Shown here piece after piece: positions 10,161 to 18,552 of a stretch of DNA of 64,000 nt (its first letter is position 1; each line of letters opens with the position of its first letter). Position numbers and translations under genes: made by a program. Under the pieces are notes generated by a model, which saw only the letters and a list, made by a program, of their open reading frames with translations, had not been told where the DNA came from and ran no database searches. Source of the stretch: Hyphomicrobium sulfonivorans (GTDB taxonomy: Bacteria; Pseudomonadota; Alphaproteobacteria; Rhizobiales; Hyphomicrobiaceae); assembly GCF_013306565.1 (NCBI RefSeq), contig NZ_PZPO01000004.1:248001-312000 (forward strand), read 5' to 3'.

Positions 10161-10766
10161 TTACTCCTGCAGGACGAGGCGGCCCTGGCGCATGTCGAAG
10201 CGCGACAGGCGCGACAGGAAGCTCATGCCGAGCAGGGAAGTTTTGAGGCGGCCCGGTTCGGTGACGGCGGCGGGCACGTTGCGCACGGTGATACCACCGA
10301 TGGAGACGCGGTCCAGCGTCACGGGCGCGACGCGGGCGACGCCGTTGGCGGTGTGGACGGAGCGGGTGAAATCCTGATCGCGCAGATAGAGCCCGGCGCG
10401 CTCGGCGTCCTCAAAGGACAGGGCGACCATGGTGGCGCCGGTGTCGACCATGACCTCGACCGGGCGGCCGTTGATTTCCGCGTGGGTGTTGAAGTGGCCG
10501 TTGTCCTGCGCCGCCAGTTCAACGACGGTGCCGCTGGCGGTGGGCTGCTGTGCGGGGGCTGCCGCTGAATGCTGGCGCGGTGCGCCGCTCTCGGCCGCCT
10601 GCTGGCGCGCCTGCGCAACGTCAGCCGGTGTGGGCAGCCCCAGCATGCGCTCGGCGCCAACTTTGAGATTCTCGAAATGGGTGAGGGCGGCGATCGCGAT
10701 GACCGCAACAACGCCCCAACTCAACACTTCACGGAGGAGTTGCCTGGTGCCTGACGTCAAAGCCAT
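10161..10766 (-). CDS. TIGR02281-type retropepsin-like aspartic protease, copy 1
   Basis: A membrane-anchored single-domain aspartic protease: one N-terminal hydrophobic segment (about residues 14-30), a variable Ala/Gln linker, then the retropepsin fold. The catalytic motif is VMVDTGATMVALS, with the later hydrophobic-GMSFL(S)RL element that closes such domains. One catalytic motif implies dimerisation. Start placed at ATG 10766; a TTG further upstream (10814) also opens the frame but has no advantage. It sits 26-74 bases after a paralogue on the same strand, so the two form a tandem pair. The natural substrate is unknown. Confidence 0.85.
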   Translation of the reverse strand: MALTSGTRQLLREVLSWGVVAVIAIAALTHFENLKVGAERMLGLPTPADVAQARQQAAESGAPRQHSAAAPAQQPTASGTVVELAAQDNGHFNTHAEINGRPVEVMVDTGATMVALSFEDAERAGLYLRDQDFTRSVHTANGVARVAPVTLDRVSIGGITVRNVPAAVTEPGRLKTSLLGMSFLSRLSRFDMRQGRLVLQE

Positions 10767-10840
10767 GGTTCTCAGATGTTGACGACCTTGGCGGATTGCC
10801 CGGAACGCCCCCAATGATGGGAGCGCGTCCTTCGCCGCCG

Positions 10841-11548
10841 TCAGCCCCTTAGCGTCAAATAATCTTTGGCGAATTCATAGGATCGCAAACGCCTTAAAAA
10901 ACTCATACCGAGCAAGTTCTCGTTAACACTTCCGGGCTTGGCGACGAGGGCCTCGACGTTGTGGACGACGAGCGGGCCGATGGCGAGGGAGCGGATGCGG
11001 GCGGATGCGGCGTAGGTCATGCCGTTGGCGGTGTTGACCGGCACCGTATAGGACAGCGCGCCCAGATCTATGCCGGCGCGGGCGGCGTCAGCGGGCTTCA
11101 GCACCACGGATGAGGCGCCGGTGTCGACCATCAGCGGCATCGACTGGCCGTTAACGCTAGCGCGGACGGCGAAATGGCCATCGAGGCGGCGACGGACGCG
11201 GACAGCGCGCTCGCCCTCGTCGGCCGGTTCGACCGACACAACCTGGCCGGAGGGTGCCAGCTCTTCGCCGACGCGGTTGACGACGGTCATCACCTCCTCG
11301 CGGTAGGAGTAGGCGGCGATGAGGCCGAAGCCGATGGCAAGCCATGCGATGGCATAGCGCAGCGCCTGCATCGGCCGCGTGCGATCCTCGCCGAACAATC
11401 CATACATGTAGAACAGCACCAGCAGCACGCCGACGCCGATCGATACGAGTTCGCCGGTGCCGAGGTCGGTCAGCATGCCGCCGCCGTCGCGGGTGAGGAG
11501 ATAGCCGCCGACGGCAACGAGCAGTAGCAGAACGATCCAGGCTTTCAT
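10841..11548 (-). CDS. TIGR02281-type retropepsin-like aspartic protease, copy 2
   Basis: Paralogue of the next gene downstream, 235 residues. It has three N-terminal hydrophobic segments (about residues 3-18, 35-50 and 63-82), so the protease domain is probably on the periplasmic side. The catalytic motif is LMVDTGASSVVLKPADA and the closing motif is ENLLGMSFLRRL. It shares the HFAVRASVNGQ/HFNTHAEINGR beta-hairpin with its neighbour, which supports tandem duplication. No pathway partner is visible. Confidence 0.86.
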   Translation of the reverse strand: MKAWIVLLLLVAVGGYLLTRDGGGMLTDLGTGELVSIGVGVLLVLFYMYGLFGEDRTRPMQALRYAIAWLAIGFGLIAAYSYREEVMTVVNRVGEELAPSGQVVSVEPADEGERAVRVRRRLDGHFAVRASVNGQSMPLMVDTGASSVVLKPADAARAGIDLGALSYTVPVNTANGMTYAASARIRSLAIGPLVVHNVEALVAKPGSVNENLLGMSFLRRLRSYEFAKDYLTLRG

Positions 11549-12245
11549 TTGAGCGGGCTCCGGGAGCGGTGTTGCGTTCGTTGGCGGCGGGATGCGTGCG
11601 GCGCAGACGTTAGGTTGTGAGCTGCATGCAGGTAAAGGGTCTGGGTGAGCGGACGGAAGTAGCTTCGATTACAGCGGGCATTCTGGGTGGCAGCAACCGA
11701 GGTGGCGCACCGTGGCAGCGCAATGTGCCGATAATGTAGTCGGCCGGTGTGATGAGGGAAGGGCGGCGTGATGCCTGAGCCGGCACTGTCGGCGCTTCAG
11801 GACGAGTGTTGTTGAGGTGCTGCTTTGGCAGGTGAGGTGAAGGGGTAGTTGATGGGCCTGGATGAAGCGTTGCGCGCAGACTGCACGGGACGGACGGGCG
11901 TGTTGCTCCGGGCGGGCGAGCGGCTCAGTACATCGCTGGATCGGCGGCCGGCTTCTCACTTTGCACCGGCGACACCCCTACGGGGCGCCGGCCGCCGGTG
12001 CGAAAGGTCGAAACTGGCGTGGATCCCCGACCTCCGTCGGGATGACGGTGTGCGAGGCGGCGGGAACGATGCGGACGGAGGCGAAGGGGCTGCGCGCATC
12101 AATCAGCGCTGGCGGGCGGCTTCTCACTTTGCACCGGCGACACCCCTGCGGGGCGCCGGCCGCCGGTGCGAAAAAGCTGCGAGCACCAATCGGTGCTGGC
12201 GGCCAGCTGCGCGGAGCGCAGTCGACAGCGCCAACTGAAATGCAG
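11549..12245. repeat. Repeat-filled gap with family A and GTGGATCCC palindromes
   Basis: About 700 bases with no gene that I can support. Two nearly identical family A hairpins at 11963-12001 and 12131-12169 share arms GCACCGGCG/CGCCGGTGC and also 20 bases of left flank, so they look like a local duplication. A third element in the opposite orientation lies at 12192-12232, ending next to the livK stop. A GTGGATCCCCGAC / GTCGGGATGACGG palindrome is at 12019-12048. Confidence 0.65.
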
Positions 12246-13373
12246 TTATTCGTTCTGCACGTAAGTGATGCGGCCGTCGGGCTGCTTGGTCCAGGTGTAC
12301 ATGACGTACGCGACCTGCTTGATGTCGCCCTTTTCGTCGAAGGCGATGTCGCCGATCACGGTGTTGAACAGCACGCCGGTGCGCATGTAGGCAGCGACGG
12401 TCTTGGGATCGGTGGATTGCGTGGCTTCGATGGCCTGCTTCAGGATCTGCACCGCAGCGTAGCTGTAGAGCGTATAGGCCTCGGGCTTATATTCGCGCGC
12501 CTCAAACCTTGAAATGATTTCCCTGGCCTCGGGGCGCTTCTGCGGATCGGGGCCGAAGGTCATCAGCGTGCCTTCAGCGCCGGGGCCGGCGATGGCGGCG
12601 AACTCGTCGCTGGCGATGCCGTCACCGGACATGAACACGGCCTGGAGGCCCTGGTCGCGCATCTGGCGCAGGATGAGGCCGCCCGCCGTGTGTACGCCGC
12701 CCCAGTAGAGCACGTCGATCTCGGCGTTCTTCAGCTTGGAGACGAGAGCGGTGAAATCCTTCTCGCCCGCGCCGACACCTTCATAAACGGTTTCGGTGAC
12801 GCCGAGGTCGTTCATCGCCTTCTTGGTCTGATCGGCGAGACCGCGCCCGTAGGTGGTCTTGTCGTGGATGATCGCGATCTTCTTGTCTTTGAAGTGTGTG
12901 GCGATGTGCTGTCCTGCAATCGCACCCTGCTGATCATCGCGGCCGCAGGTGCGGAACACGTTCCACAGTTTGCGCTCGGTGATGGAAGGGTTGGTCGACG
13001 CGGGCGTGATCATCAGGATGCCGTTGTCGACGTAGACTTCCGATGCCGGCATCGTGACGCCGGAGTTGAAGTGTCCGACGACGAAATTGACGCCTTCGCC
13101 CAGGAAGTTGTTGGCGACGGAAACACCCTGGCGCGGATCGGCGGCATCGTCGCCGATGAAGAGTTCAAGTTGCTTGCCAGCGACGCCGCCAGCCGCATTT
13201 ATATCGGCCACAGCCTGCTCCACGCCGTTTTTCAACTGGGCGCCAAAGGCAGCATCCGTGCCGGTCATCGGGCCAGCCACGCCGATCTTGAGTTTGTCGT
13301 CGTCACCGCCACAGCCGGTGAGTAGGGTGGCGAAAGCAAGCGCCAAAGCGGCAAAAGTTGCGGTTGATTTCAT
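12246..13373 (-). CDS. livK: Branched-chain amino acid ABC transporter substrate-binding lipoprotein
   Basis: Periplasmic ligand-binding protein (periplasmic-binding fold type I, Leu/Ile/Val family), 375 residues. The N-terminus is a lipoprotein signal ending LATLLTGC-GGDDD, so Cys 21 would be lipidated. The mature protein opens LKIGVAGPMTGTDAAFGAQ, the usual first strand and ligand loop, and later shows YGRGLADQTKK. It lies downstream of the livH-M-G-F block on the same strand, 142 bases after the DUF6867 gene, and likely has its own promoter as binding proteins are made in excess. Exact ligand is inferred from context. Confidence 0.9.
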   Translation of the reverse strand: MKSTATFAALALAFATLLTGCGGDDDKLKIGVAGPMTGTDAAFGAQLKNGVEQAVADINAAGGVAGKQLELFIGDDAADPRQGVSVANNFLGEGVNFVVGHFNSGVTMPASEVYVDNGILMITPASTNPSITERKLWNVFRTCGRDDQQGAIAGQHIATHFKDKKIAIIHDKTTYGRGLADQTKKAMNDLGVTETVYEGVGAGEKDFTALVSKLKNAEIDVLYWGGVHTAGGLILRQMRDQGLQAVFMSGDGIASDEFAAIAGPGAEGTLMTFGPDPQKRPEAREIISRFEAREYKPEAYTLYSYAAVQILKQAIEATQSTDPKTVAAYMRTGVLFNTVIGDIAFDEKGDIKQVAYVMYTWTKQPDGRITYVQNE

Positions 13374-13515
13374 GAGCTCCTCTCGGGGTGGGCCGGGGCT
13401 TAAAATGTTTCAAACGGTGAATTGCGAAATAATCTGGCCGTTTCAGTGTCGCGCATCTTTGATTTGATGGCGTATGTTCAACCGAAACCGGGCAAATGTC
13501 ATCCTTGGGGTTGCG

Positions 13516-13899
13516 TCAGCCTTGCGGCGTAGCGGTGTTTTCAGCGGGCTCATCGGTGCGGCGGCGCCACCAGAGCAGCCCCGCGCGTTCATAGGCCCAG
13601 GGATATTGCTGCACCATCTGGCGTACGCGCGTCATGCGGAAACCCCACAGGCATGCAGTGACGACCACGACGTAATCGATGATGAAATTACGCCATGAGA
13701 ACAGCACCTCATGGAACAGGGCATAGTGCAGGAAGCGGACTGCGAATGTCAGCAGCAGGGCCGAGGTGAAGATCTGCCAGGTGGGACGCCACGTCGATGC
13801 AATGGCTGAGCCAGCAGCCCGCGCCGCTGCGCCACCTATCAACACGGTGATGAGCAGAAAGATCCAAAGGCCGTTGGCGCCGGTTTCATAGACTGTCAT
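13516..13899 (-). CDS. DUF6867 small membrane protein of the liv operon
   Basis: A 127-residue protein with about three hydrophobic segments, including WIFLLITVLIGGAAARAAGSA and NFIIDYVVVVTACLWGFR. It overlaps the last four bases of livF, so it is translationally coupled to the permease genes. Proteins with this pattern (FH.ALF.EVLFSWRNFIIDY) recur at the end of alphaproteobacterial liv operons and are annotated DUF6867. No function is known; the position suggests an accessory subunit or regulator of the transporter, which is inference. Confidence 0.75.
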   Translation of the reverse strand: MTVYETGANGLWIFLLITVLIGGAAARAAGSAIASTWRPTWQIFTSALLLTFAVRFLHYALFHEVLFSWRNFIIDYVVVVTACLWGFRMTRVRQMVQQYPWAYERAGLLWWRRRTDEPAENTATPQG

Positions 13900-14681
13900 G
13901 GCGTCTCGCCCTGCTGGCTGATTTCCAGCTGCGCGGCCGCTGCATCGTGATGGCGTCCGCCCTCAAGATAGGCTGCGCGGACCTCAGGACTGGAGAGCAA
14001 CTCCTGACCCGACCCTGACATGGTGATGACGCCGTTGACCATCACATAGGCGCGATGGGCCAGCCGCAGCGCATGGAATGCGTTCTGCTCAACGAGGAAC
14101 ACCGTCAAACCTTCACGCGCGTTGAGATCAGCGATGACGCGGAAGATCTGTTTGACGATCAGCGGCGCCAACCCGAGCGAAGGCTCGTCCAGCAACAGCA
14201 GTTTTGGCCGGCTCATTAGCGCGCGGGCAATCGCCAGCATCTGCTGTTCACCGCCGGAAAGTGTGCCGCCGCGCTGATGCAGGCGCTCTTTCAGGCGTGG
14301 AAAGATGGTCGTCATATGCTGCAGGTCGCGTTCGAACTCGCGGTGTCCGGCGAACTCGGCGCCCATGCGCAGGTTTTCTTCAACCGTCATGCGGCCGAAG
14401 ATGCGGCGACCTTCCGGCGACTGAGCAAGGCCGAGACGCGCGATCTGATGTGTTGGCAGCGCGGAGATGTCCTGACCGTCGAACATGATGCGTCCGGCGT
14501 GGGCGCGCGGCATGCCGAAGATGGTCATCATCAGCGTGGATTTGCCGGCGCCGTTGGCACCGATCAGCGTCACGATCTGGCCCGCTGGCACATCGAGGCT
14601 GACGTTATGCAACGCCGTGATGCTGCCGTAGGAGGCGCTGATGCCTTGCAATGAAAGCAGCGGCTGGGATGGCTGGTTCAC
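13896..14681 (-). CDS. livF: Branched-chain amino acid ABC transporter ATPase LivF
   Basis: Second nucleotide-binding subunit of the high-affinity Leu/Ile/Val importer, 261 residues. Walker A is GANGAGKSTLMMT, the signature is LSGGEQQMLAIARALM, Walker B is KLLLLDEPSLGL and the switch His lies in FLVEQN following. The short FGRMTVEENLRMGA element is typical of LivF. It overlaps livG upstream and the DUF6867 gene downstream by four bases each, indicating one tightly coupled transcript. Confidence 0.95.
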   Translation of the reverse strand: MNQPSQPLLSLQGISASYGSITALHNVSLDVPAGQIVTLIGANGAGKSTLMMTIFGMPRAHAGRIMFDGQDISALPTHQIARLGLAQSPEGRRIFGRMTVEENLRMGAEFAGHREFERDLQHMTTIFPRLKERLHQRGGTLSGGEQQMLAIARALMSRPKLLLLDEPSLGLAPLIVKQIFRVIADLNAREGLTVFLVEQNAFHALRLAHRAYVMVNGVITMSGSGQELLSSPEVRAAYLEGGRHHDAAAAQLEISQQGETP

Positions 14682-15598
14682 AGGCCGACCTCCGCTTCCA
14701 CCTGCGCGACTTCATCATCGTCGACGCCGAGATAGGCGGCGATGACCTTGGGATCGTTGCGCACGCTTTCCGGCGTGCCATCGGAAATGCGCAGGCCGTA
14801 TTCCAGCACGACAACGTGGTCGGATATTTCCATCACCACGGACATATCGTGTTCGATGAGCAGGATGGACGTTGCGTGATGGTCGCGGATGGTGCGCAGC
14901 AGCGTGTTCAGCTCCAGGCTTTCGCGCGGGTTGAGACCGGCGGCGGGTTCATCCAGACACAGCAGCACCGGATCGGTGCACATGGCGCGGGCAATTTCCA
15001 GTCGGCGCTGATCGCCATAAGGCAGCGAACCGGCGGCATCATCGGCGCGATGGGTGAGTTCGATGTGCTCCAGCCAGTAGCGCGCGCGCTTCATGGCGGC
15101 AGCTTCGGCCTGGCGGTACTGCGGGGCGCCGAATAGGCCCTTGATGGTCCAGCCCGAGGCGCGCATCAGCGGCGTATGCTGAGCGACGATGAGATTTTCC
15201 AGCACCGTCATGCCGGAGAACAGGCGGATATTCTGGAATGTGCGCGCGACCCTGGCCCGGCGTGCGATTTCAAAGTCGGGCATCCGCTCCAGCAGGAACA
15301 CGCCATCGGCGCCGATCTGATCGTCGACGCATTTGTAACGGTGGCCGGTGGAGGCCAGTGCCGCCACTTCGTCGAGGCGTACGGGGCCGCCGGTTGAAAG
15401 CGCCATCAGGCCGCTGGTGGGTTTGTAAAAGCCGGTGATGCAGTTGAAGACGGTGGTCTTGCCGGCGCCGTTGGGGCCGATAAGGGCGGTAATGTCGCCA
15501 CGGCCGACCGAGAACGACAGATCGCGCACGGCGGTAAGGCCGCCGAAGCGCATCGTCAGCCCTTCGACCACGAGCAGGGGATCGCGGACCCAGCGCAT
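14678..15598 (-). CDS. livG: Branched-chain amino acid ABC transporter ATPase LivG
   Basis: First ATPase of the Liv importer, 306 residues from ATG 15598. That start overlaps the livM stop as ATGA; the open frame continues far upstream but only as antisense-like Arg/His-rich sequence within livM. Walker A is IGPNGAGKTTVFN, the signature region is SLPYGDQRRLEIARAM and Walker B is LLCLDEPAAGLNP. Between GFYKPTSG and ARTFQNIRLF there is an insertion of about 45 residues compared with enteric LivG, seen also in other alphaproteobacterial versions. Confidence 0.95.
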   Translation of the reverse strand: MRWVRDPLLVVEGLTMRFGGLTAVRDLSFSVGRGDITALIGPNGAGKTTVFNCITGFYKPTSGLMALSTGGPVRLDEVAALASTGHRYKCVDDQIGADGVFLLERMPDFEIARRARVARTFQNIRLFSGMTVLENLIVAQHTPLMRASGWTIKGLFGAPQYRQAEAAAMKRARYWLEHIELTHRADDAAGSLPYGDQRRLEIARAMCTDPVLLCLDEPAAGLNPRESLELNTLLRTIRDHHATSILLIEHDMSVVMEISDHVVVLEYGLRISDGTPESVRNDPKVIAAYLGVDDDEVAQVEAEVGL

Positions 15599-17022
15599 CA
15601 GCCGTGGCCCTCCTTGACGTGCGAGGCGGATATGGCCTTGGCGTTGCCGTCCAGCGCTATCGTCGGTTGTCGTGCGCCGACAAGTCCGCGCGGGCGCCAT
15701 ATCATCATCAGCACCATGGCGAGGCCGAAGATGAGCATGCGGTATTGGCCGGGATCGAACTCGGGGCCGAAGATCTGCTTGAGGAAGGACAACTCGCGCA
15801 GCAATTCGATGCCACCGATGACGGCAACGGCGGCGATGGCGACGCCGACCAGCGAGCCCATGCCGCCGAGCACGACGATGGCCAGAATGGTGGCGGATTC
15901 CATGAACTCGAACGAACGCGGGTTCACGAAGCCCTGACGCGCGCCGAAGAAGGCACCGGCGAGGCCGCCGAACATGGCGCCGATGGCGAAGGCGGTGAGC
16001 TTGGTGTTGACGGTGTTGATGCCGAGCGAACGGCAGGCGATTTCGTCCTCGCGCATGGCCTCCCAGGCACGGCCGATGGGCAGGCGTCGCAGGCGCTGGG
16101 TGGCTACGGCGACCAGCAGCGCGAGGGCGAGGATGGTATAATACAGGAACATCGATCGGTGCACGGCGGGCGAGCCGGGCAGGGCGAACACATCGCCGAA
16201 TGTGGTCTCGCCGGTGCGGGACGAGAAGGGCAGGCCGAAGAAGGTTATGTACGGGGTGCGGATGCCGGCGTTGCCGTTGGTGACTTCGACCCAGTTGATG
16301 AGCACGAGGCGAATGATTTCGCCGAAGGCAAGGGTGACGATGGCGAGATAGTCGCCGCGTAGCCGCAACACGGGGAAGCCGAGCAGAATGCCCCAGAAGG
16401 CGGCGAGAATGCCCGCGATGGGCAGGCAGATCCAGAACGCCCATGGACCGAGCCCCGGAACGGTGGCGGGGATCACATAGGTGGCGATAAGCGCATAGGC
16501 ATAAGCGCCGACGGCGTAGAACGCGACGTAGCCGAGATCGAGCAGGCCGGCGAGGCCGACGACGATGTTCAGCCCCCATGCGAGCATGACGTAGATGAGG
16601 ATCTGAACGCCGAAATTGTCGATCCATTTGACGGCGCCGCCTTGTCCGGTGAGGAGGAGCGCGAAGAACGGGAAGATGAGCAACGCCGCAAGGCCGATGC
16701 GCGGCAGTTGCTTCTTGCGCTCCGGCGTCAGTTCGAAGCGGGTTGCGGGCAGCAGTTGCGGCAGACCGTGGTAGCGCACAGCAAGCCAGCCGAGCCGACC
16801 GGCGAAGACCGCGGCAACCGCAAACAGCACCAGCAACGGCCGCGCCTCGATAGTGAGGCGGTTGGAGAAGTCCTGCAGCGTTTCGAACGCGACGATGGGA
16901 AAGCAGAGACCAAGGGTGACGAGCGCCCATAGCCCAGCGCTGCGCAACGCGTCCTCGATCGGGAAACGCGGAGACGGCAGCGCGCCGTCGCTAACCGGTG
17001 TGCCGCCGTCCGTCGTGTCCAT
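15598..17022 (-). CDS. livM: Branched-chain amino acid ABC transporter permease LivM
   Basis: Inner-membrane permease subunit of the Liv importer, 474 residues. The first part (to about residue 125) is an extension with hydrophobic segments preceding the canonical core, which begins at ILIYVMLAWGLNIVVGLAG. The EAA-like loop is IGRAWEAMREDEIACRSLGIN, where the ATPases dock. It lies three bases downstream of livH and overlaps livG. Such long N-termini are common in alphaproteobacterial LivM. Confidence 0.94.
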   Translation of the reverse strand: MDTTDGGTPVSDGALPSPRFPIEDALRSAGLWALVTLGLCFPIVAFETLQDFSNRLTIEARPLLVLFAVAAVFAGRLGWLAVRYHGLPQLLPATRFELTPERKKQLPRIGLAALLIFPFFALLLTGQGGAVKWIDNFGVQILIYVMLAWGLNIVVGLAGLLDLGYVAFYAVGAYAYALIATYVIPATVPGLGPWAFWICLPIAGILAAFWGILLGFPVLRLRGDYLAIVTLAFGEIIRLVLINWVEVTNGNAGIRTPYITFFGLPFSSRTGETTFGDVFALPGSPAVHRSMFLYYTILALALLVAVATQRLRRLPIGRAWEAMREDEIACRSLGINTVNTKLTAFAIGAMFGGLAGAFFGARQGFVNPRSFEFMESATILAIVVLGGMGSLVGVAIAAVAVIGGIELLRELSFLKQIFGPEFDPGQYRMLIFGLAMVLMMIWRPRGLVGARQPTIALDGNAKAISASHVKEGHG

Positions 17023-17025
17023 GGC

Positions 17026-17940
17026 TTACACCTTCTCGACGTCCGGACGGCCAAGCAGCCCGGACGGCATAAAGATGAGCACGATGGCCAGAATGGAGAA
17101 CGCGGCGACGTCTTTGTAGTCGATGGAGAAGTAAGCCGACCACATGGTCTCGATGAGGCCGATGAGCAGGCCGCCGATGACAGCGCCGGGCAGCGAGCCA
17201 ATGCCGCCGAGCACCGCCGCGGTGAATGCCTTGACGCCCGGTGTGAAGCCGTCGCTGAAGCTGACGACGCCGTAGTAGCTCATGAACATCAGCCCAGCGA
17301 CGGACGCCAGCGCACCGCCAATGACGAAGGTGAGCGATATGGTGCGGTCGACGTTGATGCCGAGCAGCGCGGCCATGCGCCGGTCCTGCTCGCAGGCACG
17401 CTGCGCACGACCTAACTTGGTTTTCTGCACGATGGCCCAGAAAGCGAGCAGCAGAATTGCGGTGACGATGAATATCAGCGCTTGACGTTCGGAGATGGTG
17501 ACGGAGCCGTTGCCCATCGGGATCGTCATCACGTTATTCAGGATCGAAGGCGAGGCCTTGTTGCGCGGGCCCTGCGTCACCTGCACGAAGTTCAGCAGGA
17601 AGATGGCCATGCCGATGGCGGAAATGAGCGGCGCGAGGCGGAACGAACCGGCTAATGGTCGGTAGGCGATGCGCTCGATCACCCAACTCCACAGAGCGGT
17701 GAGGAACATGCCGGCGACCAGCACAATCAGCAGTGCAAGACCGATGGACGTGACACCGAGAAACTGCGTCAGCAGGATGAGCAGGATGAGGGCGATAAAG
17801 GCGGAGATCATGAAGACGTCGCCATGGGCGAAGTTGACCATGCCGATGATGCCGAACACCATCGTATAACCGATGGCGATTAGTCCGTAGATCGATCCGA
17901 GCGTGAGACCGTTGATCAACTGTTGGACGAAATATTCCAT
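17026..17940 (-). CDS. livH: Branched-chain amino acid ABC transporter permease LivH
   Basis: First permease of the Liv importer and first gene of the polycistron, 304 residues with about eight membrane segments. Family hallmarks are LINGLTLGSIYGLIAIGYTM at the N-terminus, MVNFAHGD, and the ATPase-docking loop QRACEQDRRMAALLGIN. GGGG immediately upstream of ATG 17940 serves as the ribosome site. The operon promoter should lie between this start and the CDGSH gene (17941-17988) or beyond it. Confidence 0.95.
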   Translation of the reverse strand: MEYFVQQLINGLTLGSIYGLIAIGYTMVFGIIGMVNFAHGDVFMISAFIALILLILLTQFLGVTSIGLALLIVLVAGMFLTALWSWVIERIAYRPLAGSFRLAPLISAIGMAIFLLNFVQVTQGPRNKASPSILNNVMTIPMGNGSVTISERQALIFIVTAILLLAFWAIVQKTKLGRAQRACEQDRRMAALLGINVDRTISLTFVIGGALASVAGLMFMSYYGVVSFSDGFTPGVKAFTAAVLGGIGSLPGAVIGGLLIGLIETMWSAYFSIDYKDVAAFSILAIVLIFMPSGLLGRPDVEKV

Positions 17941-17988
17941 GCACCCCCCGGCAGGCCGATCATAAATTGTCCCGCATTCCCGGAACTT

Positions 17989-18231
17989 CTAAAGCAAAAG
18001 ATGCGATCCGTCGCAGAAAGGTTGGTCGTCGGTCTGCTTGCAACCGCAAATATTGAATGTTCCGGAATAATCGACGGTGAAGCTCATGGGCTCAAAGCTG
18101 GTGCCCTGATGCGAGCCATCGCAGAACGGCTGTTGCTGAGAGCGTCCGCAGCGGCAGTAAAAATAAGGTGTTCCCGCAACCAGATCGACCTGATACGGCC
18201 CGACCAGCGCAACAATCGGTTCCTCGGCCAT
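17989..18231 (-). CDS. Double CDGSH iron-sulfur domain protein
   Basis: An 80-residue cytosolic protein containing two CDGSH-type [2Fe-2S] sites: YCRCGRSQQQPFCDGSH and ICGCKQTDDQPFCDGSH. Each supplies the three Cys and one His ligands of the mitoNEET family. Start chosen at ATG 18231 (MAEEPIVALVGPYQVD), with a G-run directly upstream; an earlier in-frame ATG at 18294 would add an Arg-rich tail. Prokaryotic double-CDGSH proteins are implicated in Fe-S or redox handling, but no specific role can be read here. It lies just upstream of the liv operon on the same strand. Confidence 0.88.
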   Translation of the reverse strand: MAEEPIVALVGPYQVDLVAGTPYFYCRCGRSQQQPFCDGSHQGTSFEPMSFTVDYSGTFNICGCKQTDDQPFCDGSHLLL

Positions 18232-18552
18232 GGCACCCCCCCGGATTTGGCCCTGCCGCCCGCGTTCCCAGCGCCGACGATCCGTTACAGGCAACTTGCC
18301 CGCTATGTAGATGGCTAACGGCTTCGCGGCTGCACGACAAGCCCACTACTGAGTGCATGCGGCCAAACAAGGCGCAAATTCGCGTGTGCTGGCGTGCCCC
18401 TGTGGACACAGAGGTTTTCAAAGTGGGCCGATCTGCGGTCCGATGATTGATGTTACTGCAGTTTGGCGGGGGCACGCGGCAATTGCGTAGCAGAATCGTG
18501 GCAAGCGCATGCAGGATGGGCCGCTTGTAGCGGATTGCCCTGAGGACTGCGG
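18232..18552. other. Intergenic gap before the porin gene
   Basis: About 320 bases between divergent genes. I see no gene, strong terminator or repeat. It must hold the promoters of both the CDGSH gene (minus) and the porin gene (plus), but no clear consensus stands out. Confidence 0.4.

Noticed and set aside
15601-16930. Long upstream extension of the livG frame
   Set aside because: It is an Arg/His-rich alternate frame of livM; livG proper starts at ATG 15598, overlapping the livM stop.
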